Positions 53,001-60,200 of a stretch of DNA of 64,000 nucleotides are shown here, piece after piece. The position numbers and the translations under genes are program-made. Every line of letters starts with the position of its first letter. The stretch's first letter is position 1. The notes beneath the pieces are model-generated. The model was not told the origin of the DNA. It worked only from the letters and a program-made list of their open reading frames with translations, and did not search any database. The DNA comes from Planctomycetota bacterium (GTDB lineage: Bacteria; Planctomycetota; SZUA-567), in NCBI GenBank assembly GCA_031254915.1, contig JAIRTL010000092.1, positions 1 through 64,000 of the forward strand, read 5' to 3'.

Positions 53001-54207
53001 CGCCGGCCCGCAGCGCCAACTCGCGCGTTTCCGGGTAAATCGCCTTGAGCCTGACCGGGTCGATCCAGTGGGAGGCGAGCGCGTGCGACAGGCGCGTCAG
53101 CGGATGCCGTCCGCCCGGAAGTTCTTCCGCGAGGGCGGGAAGGCTTTTGGCCGGAACGGTCTGGCCGAGGAGGTACAGGGCGGCGTGACGGGCCGCCTGG
53201 AGCGCCCCCGCGAAGGCGTGGTTGTTCACGGACGGCGAGAGCAGGGTTTTCGCCGTCTGGTCGAGGTCGTCGCGCGAGCCGGAGCGGACGGCGGCCAGCG
53301 CCTGCGCCACGCCCTCGATTCCCTCGAGGACGGCGTCGCGGTTGCCGAGCCGGCGCCGCTGTTCGCCAAGCGCCTGGCGGACGCACTGCGCCGCCAGGGC
53401 GTCGTCGCCGGAACGGAAGGCGAACAGCAACCGGGCGCGTTCGCGCGCTTCGGCGAACAGCCCGTCGGCGGGCGGGGCGTCTTTTCCCCTGAAGCAGTCG
53501 ATCCGCGCCCGCCACAGGAGGACGCCGGCGCTCCCGACCGGCATTTTCGCGGCCGTTCGGAGAAGAACGGCCGGATCGAGCATCCCGGCGAAAATGTCGG
53601 CGAGGGCCGCTTCCATAAGCAGCGCCAGCGCCTCCGGGCGACCCCGGCGCAGCCACAGGTCGTCCGGCTGGGCGGAAATCAGGTCGGAAAGAAAGCCGCC
53701 TCCATCGCCCGGAGACCCGGAAAGCCTGACGCATTCCTTCCGGGCCGACTCCCAGTCGCCGCCGTGAAACGCGAGGCGGAGATTGCGGCGCGCGCTTTCC
53801 CCGGCCCCTTCGTCCCGCCAGTCGCGTCCGCGCGCCGCCGAAAGCGCGGCGCGGGCGAGAATGACGAAGTTGCCGTCGCGGAAGGCATGGCGCAGCGCGA
53901 GTTCGGCCTCCTTCGGCCTGGCGCGCCAAAGGCGGGGCGCGTCCTTGACGGCAGCTTCCCCAGCGACCTCGACGAGGCCGGCTTTCACGAGCCGGCGCAA
54001 GCGGACAAGCACGTTTTGCGGCGTAAAGGCGCGGATCGGCGATTCGCGCAGGCCGGCTCCGTTCAGCACCGCCGTGACCACCACGGCGGCGGCGGGTTCG
54101 TAGAGTATGGACAGCGCCTGGAACACCGATTGGTCGGGAACGCTGAGCGCATTGTAGCGGGCGAGCGGATCGCCCCCGGGCGTCGACGCTTTCAGTGTTT
54201 TCTCCAT
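50053..54207 (-). CDS. SNF2/Rad54-family helicase with long N-terminal extension
   Basis: 1384 aa. The C-terminal third is a complete SWI2/SNF2 motor: D-D-M-G-L-G-K-T (Walker A, about 954-961), D-E-A-Q (about 1056), T-G-T-P-I-E-N, F-S-Q-F-V-S, and motif VI D-R-A-H-R-I-G-Q. The first ~900 residues have no recognised motif. They begin with a winged-helix-like region (about 25-85), continue as helical repeats, and end with a beta-rich segment. It is an ATP-dependent DNA translocase, perhaps for chromatin-like protein removal or recombination. The neighbours do not indicate a defence island. Confidence 0.92.
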   Translation of the reverse strand: MEKTLKASTPGGDPLARYNALSVPDQSVFQALSILYEPAAAVVVTAVLNGAGLRESPIRAFTPQNVLVRLRRLVKAGLVEVAGEAAVKDAPRLWRARPKEAELALRHAFRDGNFVILARAALSAARGRDWRDEGAGESARRNLRLAFHGGDWESARKECVRLSGSPGDGGGFLSDLISAQPDDLWLRRGRPEALALLMEAALADIFAGMLDPAVLLRTAAKMPVGSAGVLLWRARIDCFRGKDAPPADGLFAEARERARLLFAFRSGDDALAAQCVRQALGEQRRRLGNRDAVLEGIEGVAQALAAVRSGSRDDLDQTAKTLLSPSVNNHAFAGALQAARHAALYLLGQTVPAKSLPALAEELPGGRHPLTRLSHALASHWIDPVRLKAIYPETRELALRAGETGWRWFESQFARLAAKVIPGHVPDASWPLLADAFPGQEEWRRSLVAIEKLARGEPAEESEKRIAWLVGSGDWGGGRAEAFTVQPVEQTRGKTGTWSKGRNISLSKIFHRPEAFPHAGIGDRLAFSALRSDGHGAGFSFEPGLVLEALVGHQHVFRDDDGGARIDVVRGEFELSALDRDGGCEITLEPPLSDFRPDDGNASDDDLPPVLARFESPTRLRVYMLDERSRELAMVVGQALTVPAAGREEALRALGSLAGRVRVHSDLPELENGGVRLDADPRPRFHLMPRHPGLKVELWAHPLGDDGPAYRPGRGGRILSSENESGAVTAIRCLDREKDLAAEAVLSCPSLAEHSEGDLSWRMDDPEACLGFLAEAEALGDRVVLAWPKGGRFRVRRLRGANNLSLRIAGGADWLEIDGALRMDENLVVGMADLLAAVKRSSGRFVEIAEGEYVALTEELSRQLRDLESLSRRQDGGLVVSSLAGAVLEEFADLGADMRADRAWRETLAKRKALADFAPAPPGGFLADLRDYQLGGYQWLARLAEWGAGACLADDMGLGKTVQALALLTRRADLGPALVVAPTSVCHNWTSETRRFAPDLRPLGFGDGDRRKTLEKLKPGDLFITSYGLLQQEERLFSDVLWATAVLDEAQAIKNTAAKRSKAAMSLKADFRLITTGTPIENHLGELWNLFRFINPHLLGSWRHFQERFANPIERGADSAARERLQRIIRPFVLRRLKRQVLDALPPKTEITLQVELGQKERAFYEALRREALERLDNAGGGAEQQRMQVLAEIMRLRRACCSPELVAGDQALPSAKQEQFDGTLRELLENDHKALVFSQFVSHLAIIRRRLDARGVRYQYLDGSTPAKRRKEAVSAFQNGDGDVFLISLKAGGLGLNLTAADYVIHMDPWWNPAVEDQASDRAHRIGQTRPVTVYRLVAADTIEERIVDLHRRKRELAEDLLSGSDQSARLDMDEMLRLLREG

Positions 54208-54249
54208 GTGGTCAACGTCGGCCGACCCCTCGGAATGGCCGAAGCTCGC

Positions 54250-54255
54250 ATTATA
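54250..54255 (-). promoter_or_regulatory. -10 box of the SNF2 gene
   Basis: Perfect TATAAT on the minus strand (54255-54250), about 43 nt before the ATG. The -35 position reads TTCCAT, a weak match at 17 bp, so activation or repression may set the output. Confidence 0.5.
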
Positions 54256-54270
54256 CCGTTAGTTAACGGT
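54255..54270. promoter_or_regulatory. Operator-like inverted repeat in the SNF2 promoter
   Basis: Seven-bp arms ACCGTTA / TAACGGT around GT, lying in the spacer between the -35 and -10 of the SNF2 gene. Positioned as a repressor site; no second copy was found in the window. Confidence 0.5.
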
Positions 54271-54335
54271 TGATGGAAGTGATGCGATTCGGACGGATGC
54301 GGATCGGGGGACGTGCGGCGCGGTAAAGCACGAAG

Positions 54336-54361
54336 CAAAACCCCCTCCGGGCATGGAGGGG
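54336..54361 (-). terminator. Terminator of the FucA-like aldolase gene
   Basis: Minus-strand stem CCCCCTCC / GGAGGGGG with a 6-nt loop, followed by TTTTGCTT. It ends the minus-strand unit. Confidence 0.8.
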
Positions 54362-54410
54362 GCTGATCGCGTTCGTGCGTATGCGCGGACGTCGTTGGCG
54401 CGCGTTTTTT

Positions 54411-55049
54411 CTACCAGAATCCCTTCTCGATTTCCGAGAGGTTGTCGGGGGTCAGGGGGGAACAGGAGTTCATGGTGTGGGTGATCCAGGTCATTTTGGC
54501 GGCGTTTTCAAGAACCTCGATGCGGTCGAAGGCCTTGAGCATGGTCGGGCCGACGGTGATGACGCCGTGGTTCTTCATGATCGAGGCGTCGGCTTCCTTG
54601 AGGCTCTCGGCGACGAGTTCCGCCAGGCCCCTGCTCCCCATGATGCTGTAGCCGGTGTATTTCACCCTGCCGATGACCGCGTGCGCCTCGGCCGTAAGAT
54701 CGCAGCGGATCTTCACCTCCATCGCGGCGAACGAGGTGGCGGTGACGGGGTGGGCGTGGACGACGGCGCTGACGTCCGGGCGGTTGCGCAGGATCGAGAG
54801 GTGCATGTCCGTTTCGATGCTTCCGCGCAGACTGGGCGTCAGGTTTTCGCCTTCGAGCGTGAACAGGCCGATCTGGTCGGCGACGATTTCGCCCTTGTCG
54901 AGGGAGGAGGGGGTGATGAGCGCGCGGCCTTCGTCGACGCGGAGGCTGAGGTTGCCCCCGGAGCAGGTGGTCAGGCCCTGGCGGTAGAGGCGGCGCATCC
55001 AGTAGGCGACTTCCTCGCGTTCGGCGGCGAGTTCTTCATAGGTTTTCAT
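54411..55049 (-). CDS. Class II aldolase/epimerase, L-fuculose-phosphate aldolase-like
   Basis: 212 aa from ATG 55049 (GAGGAATT upstream). The zinc ligands of FucA line up with a constant offset: Glu79, His98, His100 and His161 (in E. coli FucA 73, 92, 94, 155), in S-I-E-T-D-M-H, V-V-H-A-H-P and K-N-H-G-V. N-terminal S-G-G-N-L-S binds phosphate. It cleaves or epimerises a ketose-1-phosphate (FucA, RhaD or AraD relatives). It lies downstream of the sugar operon, but a terminator (55152-55175) intervenes, so it may be a separate or attenuated unit. Confidence 0.88.
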   Translation of the reverse strand: MKTYEELAAEREEVAYWMRRLYRQGLTTCSGGNLSLRVDEGRALITPSSLDKGEIVADQIGLFTLEGENLTPSLRGSIETDMHLSILRNRPDVSAVVHAHPVTATSFAAMEVKIRCDLTAEAHAVIGRVKYTGYSIMGSRGLAELVAESLKEADASIMKNHGVITVGPTMLKAFDRIEVLENAAKMTWITHTMNSCSPLTPDNLSEIEKGFW

Positions 55050-55151
55050 CGGCAATTCCTCACCAAAACGGAAACGGCGTTCTTTCAAACACCGTGCATT
55101 CCGATGACGGCCGAAGGGCCGGAGATCGGCGACGCGGAGTCGAAAACAGCC

Positions 55152-55175
55152 AAAAAAAGAGCGCCCCTTTGGGCG
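55152..55175 (-). terminator. Terminator or attenuator between RPE and the aldolase gene
   Basis: Minus-strand stem CGCCC / GGGCG with loop AAAG, followed by CTC and a seven-T run. Either the sugar operon ends here or the aldolase is attenuated. Confidence 0.6.
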
Positions 55176-55360
55176 ACATACGACAATTAAGCGCCAAAGC
55201 GGCCGGCGTGTCAAGGCGATTCGCCGACCGGCGATCCGTTATAGGAGCCCATCACGCCGCCTGCTCGGACAGGTTCCAAACGGGAAATCCCGCGCGCCGC
55301 GTTTTTCTTCCGCTTTTCCGAAAAGGAAATGAGCCGGCCGTGCGCGTCGGAGCGGGCGCT

Positions 55361-56032
55361 CTACGCTATCCGCTCCTTGAACAGGCGGATATTCTCGGCC
55401 AGGGGCCGGTCGCCCGAGAAGAAGCACGAGGAGCCCGCCACGAACACGTCGCCGCCCGCCGCCCGCAGCTCCTTCAAATCCTCGGTCCGCACCCTGCCGT
55501 CCAGTTCGATGCGAACGTCGAGGCCGCGTTCCAGGATTACCCGCTTCAGATCGCCGATCTTCCCGAGCATGAAATCGTACCTGGCCTCGCCGCCGTGGCC
55601 GGCGTAGCCCGGATTGATCATCATGAGCAGCACGAAGTCGCACAGTTCGAGGGCGTAATCGAGCGCCGTCAGCGGCGTCGCCGGCGCCAGCGCCACCCCC
55701 GGCCTGACGCCGCTCTTGCGCAGCTGGCCGAGCCGTCTCGCGATGTGGCGTTCTGTCTCCACCTGGAAGCACAGGCTGGAGACGCCGATGTCCACCAACT
55801 GGTCGACGATGTAGCCGTTCTCCATGGCCATGACATGGGAATCGAACGACAGGCGGGTCTTCTTCCGCAACTGCCTGACCACGTCCAGGCCCATGGGCAA
55901 GCTGGGACTGAAATAGCCGTCCACGATGTCCACATGGAGCATGGAGAGGCCGGCCTCCTCCAAAATCTTGACGTCGCGCTCAAGGTTGCACAGGTCCATG
56001 CAAATGAGCGAAGGTGAAATCGTCTCCAACAC
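55361..56032 (-). CDS. Ribulose-phosphate/allulose-6-phosphate 3-epimerase family protein
   Basis: 223 aa. I-S-P-S-L-I-C-M-D-L matches AlsE (allulose-6-P 3-epimerase) more than Rpe. The metal/catalytic set is His33 and Asp35 (H-V-D-I-V-D-G), His66 (D-S-H-V-M) and Asp178 (E-L-D-G). Usual D-G-G/S-V at the last site reads D-G-R-V. The GTG at 56032 is preferred because AAAGGAG stands 8-9 bp upstream; an ATG at 56062 overlaps the PHI stop. Last gene of the sugar operon. Substrate: a ketose phosphate, pentose or hexulose. Confidence 0.85.
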   Translation of the reverse strand: MLETISPSLICMDLCNLERDVKILEEAGLSMLHVDIVDGYFSPSLPMGLDVVRQLRKKTRLSFDSHVMAMENGYIVDQLVDIGVSSLCFQVETERHIARRLGQLRKSGVRPGVALAPATPLTALDYALELCDFVLLMMINPGYAGHGGEARYDFMLGKIGDLKRVILERGLDVRIELDGRVRTEDLKELRAAGGDVFVAGSSCFFSGDRPLAENIRLFKERIA

Positions 56033-56058
56033 GATGAGCGCTCCTTTCAGAAGCCGGT

Positions 56059-56628
56059 TCATTCGAGATTCGCGTGCCGCCGCCACAACGCGTGCAGATC
56101 GAGCCCCTTCCGGCGGGAATAGGCAAGCGCGACGATGTCGCCGTACAGCAGCACCGACTGCTCGAACAGGCTGCTCATTATCTGTCCGGAAGGCACTTCG
56201 TCGGGAAGCGCCAGCTTCGTGCCGACTGGAATCCTCACCTTGACGGCCGCCATCCGCGCGACGCGGCTGTTCATGTTGGAGCCGATGTAGGCGATGGGCA
56301 CGCCTTTTCCCCCGGCGACGGCGGCGATGGCGACGGGGATGGCCGATTCGCCCGATCCGGAGGCGATCACCAGGAGATCCTTGTCCGTCGCCGCCGGCTC
56401 GGACAGATCGCCCACCATATACGCCGACAGTCCGAGGTGGTTCAACCGCTTCACCATGGCGGACACGGCCAGGCCGACCCTGCCCACGCCGAGGCAGAAA
56501 ATCGTCTCCGCCCTCTCCAGGGCCGCCATGAACGCCTCCGTTTCGGCGTCGGCGACGCTTTCCAGGGCGGTGCCGACTTCGCGCAGTACGAGTTCCCTGC
56601 ATTCACGCACTATTTCGCCGTCATTCAT
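56059..56628 (-). CDS. 6-phospho-3-hexuloisomerase-like SIS protein, paralogue 2
   Basis: 189 aa. SIS fold with G-V-G-R-V-G (47-52), S-G-S-G-E-S (90-95) and a C-terminus ending H-A-N-L-E, the characteristic end of PHI (HxlB, H-H-A-N-L-E). The catalytic-position Glu156 lies in S-S-L-F-E-Q. It keeps the PHI phosphate-loop S-G-S-G-E-T type motif, while paralogue 1 has changed it. PHI converts 3-hexulose-6-P and fructose-6-P. Strong AAGGAG site before ATG 56628. It overlaps the alternative RPE start. Confidence 0.85.
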   Translation of the reverse strand: MNDGEIVRECRELVLREVGTALESVADAETEAFMAALERAETIFCLGVGRVGLAVSAMVKRLNHLGLSAYMVGDLSEPAATDKDLLVIASGSGESAIPVAIAAVAGGKGVPIAYIGSNMNSRVARMAAVKVRIPVGTKLALPDEVPSGQIMSSLFEQSVLLYGDIVALAYSRRKGLDLHALWRRHANLE

Positions 56629-56672
56629 TGCCAAACCGCTCCTTTTCCGAAAACCGTCCGCTCCGGCGCGCC

Positions 56673-57896
56673 TCAGGACACTCCCGGCATGAGCAGTTCG
56701 GTGGGGTGGCTGTACGCGTAGTCGATGGCGATGGCGGCCGAGCCGAGCAGGACCAGATCGTCGCCGGGGTCGGCCAGGACGATCCGGGGTTTTTTGTAGA
56801 ACCGCGACAGGGATCGCCCGAGGACCTCGTCTATGCCGGCCAGGAGGACGTCGCCTCCGTACGCCATCAAATCGCCGATGACGATGAGATCGGGATCGAA
56901 AATCGGGATCAGCGACGCGAAGCCCCGCCCCATGTGGACGCCGGCCTCCCGGACCAGCCCAACGGCCACCTCGTCGCCGCGGCGCATGGCGGAGAAGACG
57001 TCCGCGACGCCGACGCGGCCCTTCCCCGCCAGGGCGCTGCCGGGGTGCTCGGGCAACACCCTGTGCGCGCGCTTCTCGACGGCGATGCTGCTGGCGTAGG
57101 CGTCCAGGCAGCCGCGGCCGCCGCAGACGCATTTCCTGCCGCCGAACTCCACGATCATGTGGCCCATCTCCGCCGAGTGCCCGCGCTGTCCGGTGATAAT
57201 CTGGCCCTTGGACACCACACCGCCGCCGATGCCCTCGCTGGCGAGAAGATAGAGAAGCGCCATTCTGGCGTCGCAGTTGGTGCGGAACCACCAGTACCCC
57301 AGCGCGCCGGCGTTGGCGTCGTGGTCGATGACGACGGGAAGCGCGACGCGTTCGCGGATTTTTTTCAGAAAGGGGAAGTAGACCCTGCCCTCGCGGCCGT
57401 CGGCGGTGACGTAGACGGAGCCCTCGCCCCGGTGGAGCGGGCCGGGCGCGGCGACGCCCACGGCGATGACGCCCGGATGCCGGGCCTTGAATTTTTCGAC
57501 GTATTGGGCGATCAGAGCGACCGCGCTTTCGGCGTTGGCCAGGTCGAGATAATCGAAGGAGCAGGTGAAGATGTCGCCGTAAACCCGCCCGCACAGATCG
57601 AAAACGCCGATGCTCAAGCGTTCCCAGGCGACCTTCACGCCGATCACCATGTACTTCGAGTAGTTCAGCGACAACCCGATGGAGCGGCGTCCCTTGAGGC
57701 CCTCGGTGAAACCGGTTTCGGCCACCACGCCGTTCTCCACCAGGGCGCGCATGATTTTGGTGATGGACGCCTGCTTGAGGCCGGTCACCTTGGCCAGTTC
57801 GACGCGCGAGCAGCCCTCGTGCATGGCGAGGTGGCGGATGACGGAGGACCGGTTCAGATCCTGCAGATCGTCCAGGTTTTTTCCGTTTTTATCCAC
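56673..57896 (-). CDS. ROK-family HTH regulator/kinase
   Basis: 407 aa. N-terminal winged helix (about 15-65, L-A-K-V-T-G-L-K-Q-A-S-I-T-K) as in NagC/XylR. ROK domain with the catalytic-type Asp in D-H-D-A-N-A-G-A-L-G and the zinc motif C-V-C-G-G-R-G-C-L. It is a transcription repressor that senses a sugar or sugar phosphate, or a bifunctional kinase, since the active-site Asp is intact. It sits inside the operon, between PfkB and the second PHI, and probably controls it. Confidence 0.92.
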   Translation of the reverse strand: MDKNGKNLDDLQDLNRSSVIRHLAMHEGCSRVELAKVTGLKQASITKIMRALVENGVVAETGFTEGLKGRRSIGLSLNYSKYMVIGVKVAWERLSIGVFDLCGRVYGDIFTCSFDYLDLANAESAVALIAQYVEKFKARHPGVIAVGVAAPGPLHRGEGSVYVTADGREGRVYFPFLKKIRERVALPVVIDHDANAGALGYWWFRTNCDARMALLYLLASEGIGGGVVSKGQIITGQRGHSAEMGHMIVEFGGRKCVCGGRGCLDAYASSIAVEKRAHRVLPEHPGSALAGKGRVGVADVFSAMRRGDEVAVGLVREAGVHMGRGFASLIPIFDPDLIVIGDLMAYGGDVLLAGIDEVLGRSLSRFYKKPRIVLADPGDDLVLLGSAAIAIDYAYSHPTELLMPGVS

Positions 57897-57941
57897 GCTG
57901 TCGGGTCTTCCACAGTCGGGGCGTCCCGATGCGCGCCGACG

Positions 57942-58934
57942 TCACATGACGGACGGGGCGCAGGGAACGGCGGCCATGATCCGCTCCGCCTCCTCCCGGT
58001 CGGGCATGGCCAAAAGCGCCCCGCGCCGGGTTGTCGAGACGGCGGCGCAGGCGTTGGCGAATTCCGCGATGCGGCCAAGCTCGTCGGCCCCGAGCGCATC
58101 CATATCCACGCCCGTCCGGGTCAGACAATACAGAAGCGCGCCCATGAAGGAATCTCCCGCTCCGGTTGTGTCGACCGCGTCCACGGCGTAGGCGGGCCGA
58201 TAGGCGTGGCCGTTCCGGGTGCGGACGAAGCTTCCGTCCCTGCCCATGCTCACGGCGACGACGCGGGCGTTCCCCTCCAGCAGCCGTTCACTGCCGCGCA
58301 TGACGTCGGCTTCGTCCAGGTAGTAGGCGAATTCCTCGGAGGTCATTTTCAGGATGCGCGCCCGGAGGATGGTCTCCAGGTCGAGCCGGCGGAGCCTGTC
58401 GTCCATGTAGGGGAAACGGTAGTTGGCGTCGAAGGCGAGCGGGACGCCGTACCGCTCCGCCTCGGCCAGGGCGCGGCGGGCCGTTTCGAATATGGGCCTG
58501 TCGTAAGTGTTGCAAAGGGGAGACGCCAGGAGCGCTCTGGCCCGCCCGATCACTGAAAAGTCGATTTCGTCGGGCGGGATCTCGAGATCGGCCCGCGGCC
58601 CCCGGTAGTCGGTGAAATACCTTTCGCCCCCGTCCCTGAAATAGACGAACAGGATCCGGGTTCCCTGCCCCGCGCAGGAGCGGACGTTGGCCGTATCCAC
58701 GCCCAGGTTGTGCATGGCGTCCCTGAGAAAATCGCCGTGCTCGTCGGCGCCGACGCAGGCGATGGCGGCGGCCTTCCCGCCAAGGCGGGAGAGCTGGGCG
58801 GCGGCGTTCATCGGCGCGCCGCCGGGATTGCGCTCGAACCGGAGCATTCCCGAATCGTCCGCGCCGACGCAGATGAAGTCGATCATCAGATCGCCCAGGG
58901 ACACCAGATCGAGGCTTGTATCGCTATCGGACAA
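57942..58934 (-). CDS. PfkB-family sugar kinase
   Basis: 330 aa. PfkB motif 1 N-P-G-G-A-P-M-N-A-A (about 37-46) and motif 2 D-T-T-G-A-G-D-S-F with the catalytic Asp near residue 264. The N-terminal G-D-L-M-I-D-F is typical of fructokinase-like members. It phosphorylates a ketohexose or similar imported by the RbsBAC system. Located between PHI-1 and the ROK regulator, with short intergenic gaps of 28 and 45 bp. Confidence 0.92.
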   Translation of the reverse strand: MSDSDTSLDLVSLGDLMIDFICVGADDSGMLRFERNPGGAPMNAAAQLSRLGGKAAAIACVGADEHGDFLRDAMHNLGVDTANVRSCAGQGTRILFVYFRDGGERYFTDYRGPRADLEIPPDEIDFSVIGRARALLASPLCNTYDRPIFETARRALAEAERYGVPLAFDANYRFPYMDDRLRRLDLETILRARILKMTSEEFAYYLDEADVMRGSERLLEGNARVVAVSMGRDGSFVRTRNGHAYRPAYAVDAVDTTGAGDSFMGALLYCLTRTGVDMDALGADELGRIAEFANACAAVSTTRRGALLAMPDREEAERIMAAVPCAPSVM

Positions 58935-58962
58935 CGATCGTTCTCCACGGAAAGGGGTCGGG

Positions 58963-59529
58963 TCACTCGAGGTTGGCGTGGTTGCGCATGATCACCGATT
59001 CGTCCAGCCCCTCGCGTTCCATGATTCGGGCGATCAATCCGTCGCCGACGACGATGCAGGCTGTCTCGAAGAAATTGCCCGGCAGGTTGCGCTTCATGAA
59101 GACTGCTTCCGCCGCGTCCTCCCCATCCGCCGACGGCGGCGGGACGGCCAGGACGACGTCCGCCTCGGCGGCAATGCCGCCGTCGGGGTTGCCGGTGATG
59201 AGGGCGGTCCGGGCGCCGTTTTTCCTCGCTTTCCGCACCATTTCCAGGGTCACCGGAGTCGCGCCCTTTCCCGAACTGACCACGAGCAGATCGCCCCGCC
59301 CGATGCTCGGGGTGCACACCTCGCCCACCATGAACGCGGCGTGGTTGGTCTGCATGAGGCGCATGGCGAACATCTTCATGGAAAGCAGGCTGCGGCCGGC
59401 GCCGCCGACGAAGACGCGTCTCGCCGCCCGCAATTCGTCGACGAATGCCTCGCAGGCTGCCGGATCGACGCCGGCGGCCTGCCTGCGGATGACGTCGAAC
59501 TCGGCCAGGGCGTACAGCACGGCGTTCAT
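58963..59529 (-). CDS. 6-phospho-3-hexuloisomerase-like SIS protein, paralogue 1
   Basis: 188 aa. G-A-G-R-S (43-47), F-A-M-R-L-M (54-59) and the end N-H-A-N-L-E match PHI (HxlB). The phosphate loop is S-G-K-G-A-T (86-91) instead of S-G-S-G-E-T. The Glu of the catalytic region is present as Glu155 in F-F-E-T. Its ATG overlaps the HPS stop (ATGA at 59529-59526). Two PHI copies in one operon suggest different substrates or a heteromer. Confidence 0.88.
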   Translation of the reverse strand: MNAVLYALAEFDVIRRQAAGVDPAACEAFVDELRAARRVFVGGAGRSLLSMKMFAMRLMQTNHAAFMVGEVCTPSIGRGDLLVVSSGKGATPVTLEMVRKARKNGARTALITGNPDGGIAAEADVVLAVPPPSADGEDAAEAVFMKRNLPGNFFETACIVVGDGLIARIMEREGLDESVIMRNHANLE

Positions 59530-60164
59530 TGGGCGCCCTCCATGACGCCGCGCATGGCGAGAGCGACCGCGCGCGGATCCGCGGAGTTGGCGATGGCGCT
59601 CCCGACGATGACCAGGTCGGGGCGGTGGGGAACGATTTTCGCCAGCGCTTCCAGGGTGATGCCGCCGGCGACGGCGATTTTCACCCTGCCGACCGCGTCG
59701 CGGAGAATCCGCAACGGCCCCTCGGGGCTCGCCGCGCCCTTGACGCTCACCGCCCGGTGGACGCAGATGTAGTCCGCCCCCAGCGCCTCGATCTCCCTCC
59801 CGCGCCGCGCCATTTCGTCGTCGGGAACGCCCATCATGTCCACCAGCACCTGCGCGCTCCTCGACCTGGCTTCACCAATCGCCTCCTCGATGGTGCCGTC
59901 CCAGGTCCTGGCGGAAACGGTGGCGATGTCGGCGCCGGCGTCGAAGGCGATTTTGGAAATAACCGCTCCGCCGTCCATGATCTTGTAGTCGGCGAGGATC
60001 CGCACGCCGGGAAGCGCACGCTTGAACTCGCCGATGGCGGACAGCGGGTAGGTGAAGACGAACGGGGTGCCCAGTTCGAGAACGTCGATGAGATCGCCGA
60101 CGGCGGCGGCGACTTCCATCCCTCGTTTGTCGGTTATGACGTCAAGCGCCAATTGCAGTTCCAT
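59526..60164 (-). CDS. 3-hexulose-6-phosphate synthase (HPS/KGPDC family)
   Basis: 212 aa, with M-E-L-Q-L-A-L-D-V as in HxlA. Metal/catalytic residues Asp59, Lys61 and Asp64 (A-D-Y-K-I-M-D-G-G), Asp109 (L-V-D-M) and His136. The HPS V-H-T-G-Y-D segment is V-H-R-A-V-S, bringing an Arg beside His136 as in 3-keto-L-gulonate-6-P decarboxylase (Y-H-R-S-R-D). Asp109, however, is the HPS-like choice, where KGPDC has Glu. It could therefore be HPS (ribulose-5-P and formaldehyde) or a retro-aldol or decarboxylase variant. Directly ahead of PHI-1. Confidence 0.85.
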   Translation of the reverse strand: MELQLALDVITDKRGMEVAAAVGDLIDVLELGTPFVFTYPLSAIGEFKRALPGVRILADYKIMDGGAVISKIAFDAGADIATVSARTWDGTIEEAIGEARSRSAQVLVDMMGVPDDEMARRGREIEALGADYICVHRAVSVKGAASPEGPLRILRDAVGRVKIAVAGGITLEALAKIVPHRPDLVIVGSAIANSADPRAVALAMRGVMEGAQ

Positions 60165-60200
60165 GAGCGGCGTTCCTTTGAGAGAAAACGATGGTGAAAA

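Noticed and set aside
49726-54273. A 1515-codon open frame on the plus strand opposite the SNF2 gene
   Set aside because: It is longer than the real gene but has no recognisable motif, while the minus frame carries all SNF2 helicase motifs. High GC with G/C third positions keeps the opposite frame open.
55361-56602. A single 413-codon frame joining part of the PHI-2 region to the RPE gene
   Set aside because: The front part is the out-of-frame shadow of PHI-2; the epimerase starts at a well-placed GTG with AAAGGAG.
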